DNA of 64,000 nucleotides from an uncultured Spirochaetia bacterium (GTDB lineage Bacteria; Spirochaetota; Spirochaetia; CAKZLE01). Below the pieces are notes generated by a model. That model searched no databases. It had not been told where the DNA came from and worked only from the letters and a program-made list of their open reading frames with translations. This document shows, in pieces, positions 62,014-64,000 of the stretch (positions are counted from its first letter, which is position 1; each line of letters begins with the position of its first letter). The stretch spans positions 62,001 through 126,000 of the forward strand of contig CAKZLE010000004.1 in the NCBI GenBank assembly GCA_937125225.1, written 5' to 3'. A program made the position numbers and the translations under genes.

Positions 62014-62973
62014 CTATTCTTGTATAGAGACTCTGTTACGACCTGATTCCTTTGAGGTATAGAGGGCTTTATCTGCACTTTCGAATAGACTTTCTGCGAT
62101 TGAATCATTCGCAGGAATCACCCCAAAAACTCCGAAGCTCATAGTGAACTCCTTTATTGCCCCAGTCTCTGGATCCTTGATCCTTAGCTTCATGATGTTC
62201 TCTCTCATCTGTTCTGCAACTGCAGCAGCCTCTTCGGCTGTTGTCTCTGGGAGGACTGCGACGAACTCATCACCTCCGAACCGTGCGATCACGGCATTCT
62301 TTGTAGTCAGAGTCCTGTTGAACGTTTTAGCTACTGCTTGGATGCAGAGATCTCCATAGTGGTGTCCGAGTGTGTCATTGAGTTGTTTGAACCTATCGAT
62401 ATCTGTCATGATCATAGAGATAGATGTACCGTTACGCTTTGCTGTATGCCACATCGAAGTAAGGGTAAGGTCATAGAATCGTCTGTTGGGAATACCGGTC
62501 AATCCGTCAAGGAAAGCCAGTTGTTCAAGTTCAGCATTCTTTCTTGATAGATCTTGGATCAACTCCCTATTCTGCATCTTCAGATCGAAGATCTCGAGAA
62601 CCTTAGCTACAGAGAGGGGGAGGGTCTCGGCGATAGCAGAGCCTTTGAGAATATAGTCATCTGCACCCTTCTGGATAGCTTGGATAGCGGTCTCGATCTC
62701 GGAGTTCACCGTGAGGATGATGATGGGGATATCCCCATTGAACTGCCTCACTGCATCAACGAGTTCTAGGCCGTTCATCTCTGGCATATTGAGGTCTGAG
62801 ACTATCAAGTTGATCATGTTGTTCTGCTCTAAATACGATAAGGCCTCTTTCCCATGCTCAGCCTGATAGATTGTAAATCCCAGGGATTCGAGGATATCAC
62901 TTATCATCTCCCTGACGAAGATATCATCATCGACTACGAGTATCTGTGTGGTACGACCTGTTAACTGTTCCAT
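62014..62973 (-). CDS. Response regulator - GGDEF diguanylate cyclase
   Basis: REC (LVVDDDIFVREMI, LIVSDLNMPEMNG) plus GGDEF (ARFGGDEFVAVLPE). Confidence 0.93.
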   Translation of the reverse strand: MEQLTGRTTQILVVDDDIFVREMISDILESLGFTIYQAEHGKEALSYLEQNNMINLIVSDLNMPEMNGLELVDAVRQFNGDIPIIILTVNSEIETAIQAIQKGADDYILKGSAIAETLPLSVAKVLEIFDLKMQNRELIQDLSRKNAELEQLAFLDGLTGIPNRRFYDLTLTSMWHTAKRNGTSISMIMTDIDRFKQLNDTLGHHYGDLCIQAVAKTFNRTLTTKNAVIARFGGDEFVAVLPETTAEEAAAVAEQMRENIMKLRIKDPETGAIKEFTMSFGVFGVIPANDSIAESLFESADKALYTSKESGRNRVSIQE

Positions 62974-62991
62974 CTGCTATTCTCCATATTA

Positions 62992-64000
62992 TTATCCTAC
63001 GAGTGTCTTGATTGTCTGGATCAAATTCTCCTGATCAAACGATGACTTGACGATATACGCATCTGCTCCTGCTTGCGCACCCCGCATCTTATCTTCCTGG
63101 CTATCACGTGATGAGACTAGAATGATAGGTTTATGTTGATAACCCTTAGTCTTTCTTAAATTCTTAGTCAATGTGATACCATCCATTCTCGGCATCTCTA
63201 TATCGGAGATGATCAGATCGAATTGATATTCTTCGATCAACTCCATCGCCTCTACCCCATCTCCTGCGATCTCTACATTATAACCATAGGATTCTAGGAT
63301 ACTTTTCTCTATATCCCTTGTGCTCACTGAATCATCTACAATGAGAATTCTCAAAGAGCTCGCATCGGTCTCTTCTGATTCTGTTGTTGTCACTACGATC
63401 TGGTTCTGCGAGTATTCCAACAGATGCCTGACATTGATGACACTCGTCAGATGTGAGGTGGTACGTATGATACATCCCGATACCCAAGGTGTCGATTTCA
63501 CAAGGTCTGGTAGTGAATGGATGACAAAACTATCTTGAATCAGAATATCATCAATGGGGAGGGCAACCTGTCCACTCCCGGTCCTGACGATGACGACCAT
63601 CGGTTTTGGTTCAAGCTGTCTATTCGAATGGGTATCGAAAAGTCCATCTAAGAAGACTAATGGGATGATCTGTTCCCGCAATCTGATTGCCTGTCGATCT
63701 ACAACCTGGATGAACTCATCCCTGTCTACACGCAGGACCTCTTTCATCGAGTGGGTAGGGATCGCAAGTTCGCAATCATCGATAGTGAAGACAATCACAT
63801 TCATGATAGCGGTATTCAAAGGTAATCTGATGGTGAAGGTCGTCCCTTCTCCGCTCTTTGTCTCTACATGAATCGAACCATTGAGCTGCTTGATGATATT
63901 CTCATATACGATGTCCATCCCGACACCACGTCCGGAAAGATCAGTGATGATCGTACTTGTCGATAGTCCGGGAGTGAAGATCAGATCAGCTATTGCCTCA
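62992..64000 (-). CDS. CheA-like kinase C-terminus with CheW-like domain and REC domain (partial, runs off window)
   Basis: Reverse strand reads EAIADLIFTPGLSTSTIITDLSGRGVGMDIVYENI from the window edge; CheW-like domain; C-terminal REC (LIVDDSVSTRDIE, LIISDIEMPRMDG). Confidence 0.9.
   Translation of the reverse strand, partial: EAIADLIFTPGLSTSTIITDLSGRGVGMDIVYENIIKQLNGSIHVETKSGEGTTFTIRLPLNTAIMNVIVFTIDDCELAIPTHSMKEVLRVDRDEFIQVVDRQAIRLREQIIPLVFLDGLFDTHSNRQLEPKPMVVIVRTGSGQVALPIDDILIQDSFVIHSLPDLVKSTPWVSGCIIRTTSHLTSVINVRHLLEYSQNQIVVTTTESEETDASSLRILIVDDSVSTRDIEKSILESYGYNVEIAGDGVEAMELIEEYQFDLIISDIEMPRMDGITLTKNLRKTKGYQHKPIILVSSRDSQEDKMRGAQAGADAYIVKSSFDQENLIQTIKTLVG

Noticed and set aside
1-64000. 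CRISPR arrays, tRNA/rRNA genes, prophage, intact transposases, known anti-phage defence loci
   Set aside because: Scanned visually for regular spacer repeats, tRNA cloverleaf landmarks, and integrase/transposase/defence motifs in the ORFs; none could be supported.

Overview
The window is a gene-dense bacterial chromosome segment. Gene content (hybrid sensor kinases, sugar ABC systems, lipoproteins, a CheA hybrid) suggests a spirochaete-like organism, but that is inference. I support about 50 protein-coding genes, two decayed genes, several rho-independent terminators and several palindromic operators. I saw no rRNA, convincing tRNA, CRISPR array, prophage or intact IS element. The right part (about 42.5-61.9 kb) is a sugar-catabolism block: lacI/fucU divergent from fucI, a YesMN-type two-component system with an overlapping binding-protein gene, a sugar ABC transporter, and an aldo/keto reductase / GntR / FGGY kinase / Zn-dehydrogenase / GatZ-like / second FucU cluster. 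Main items for a second look: (1) an orphan F-type ATP synthase c-subunit-like gene that lacks the helix-2 carboxylate, has a Glu in helix 1, and has an upstream signal-peptide-like extension without a canonical start codon; (2) a membrane-anchored protein with two OsmC-like domains, the first without both redox cysteines and the second with both; (3) matched palindromic operators in the sugar island; (4) a full-length LysE-family frame broken only by two in-frame TGA codons; (5) a trypsin-like protease with a duplicated C-terminal module; (6) two binding-protein/histidine-kinase gene pairs with overlapping ends. All family calls come from reading the translations; no database search was run.
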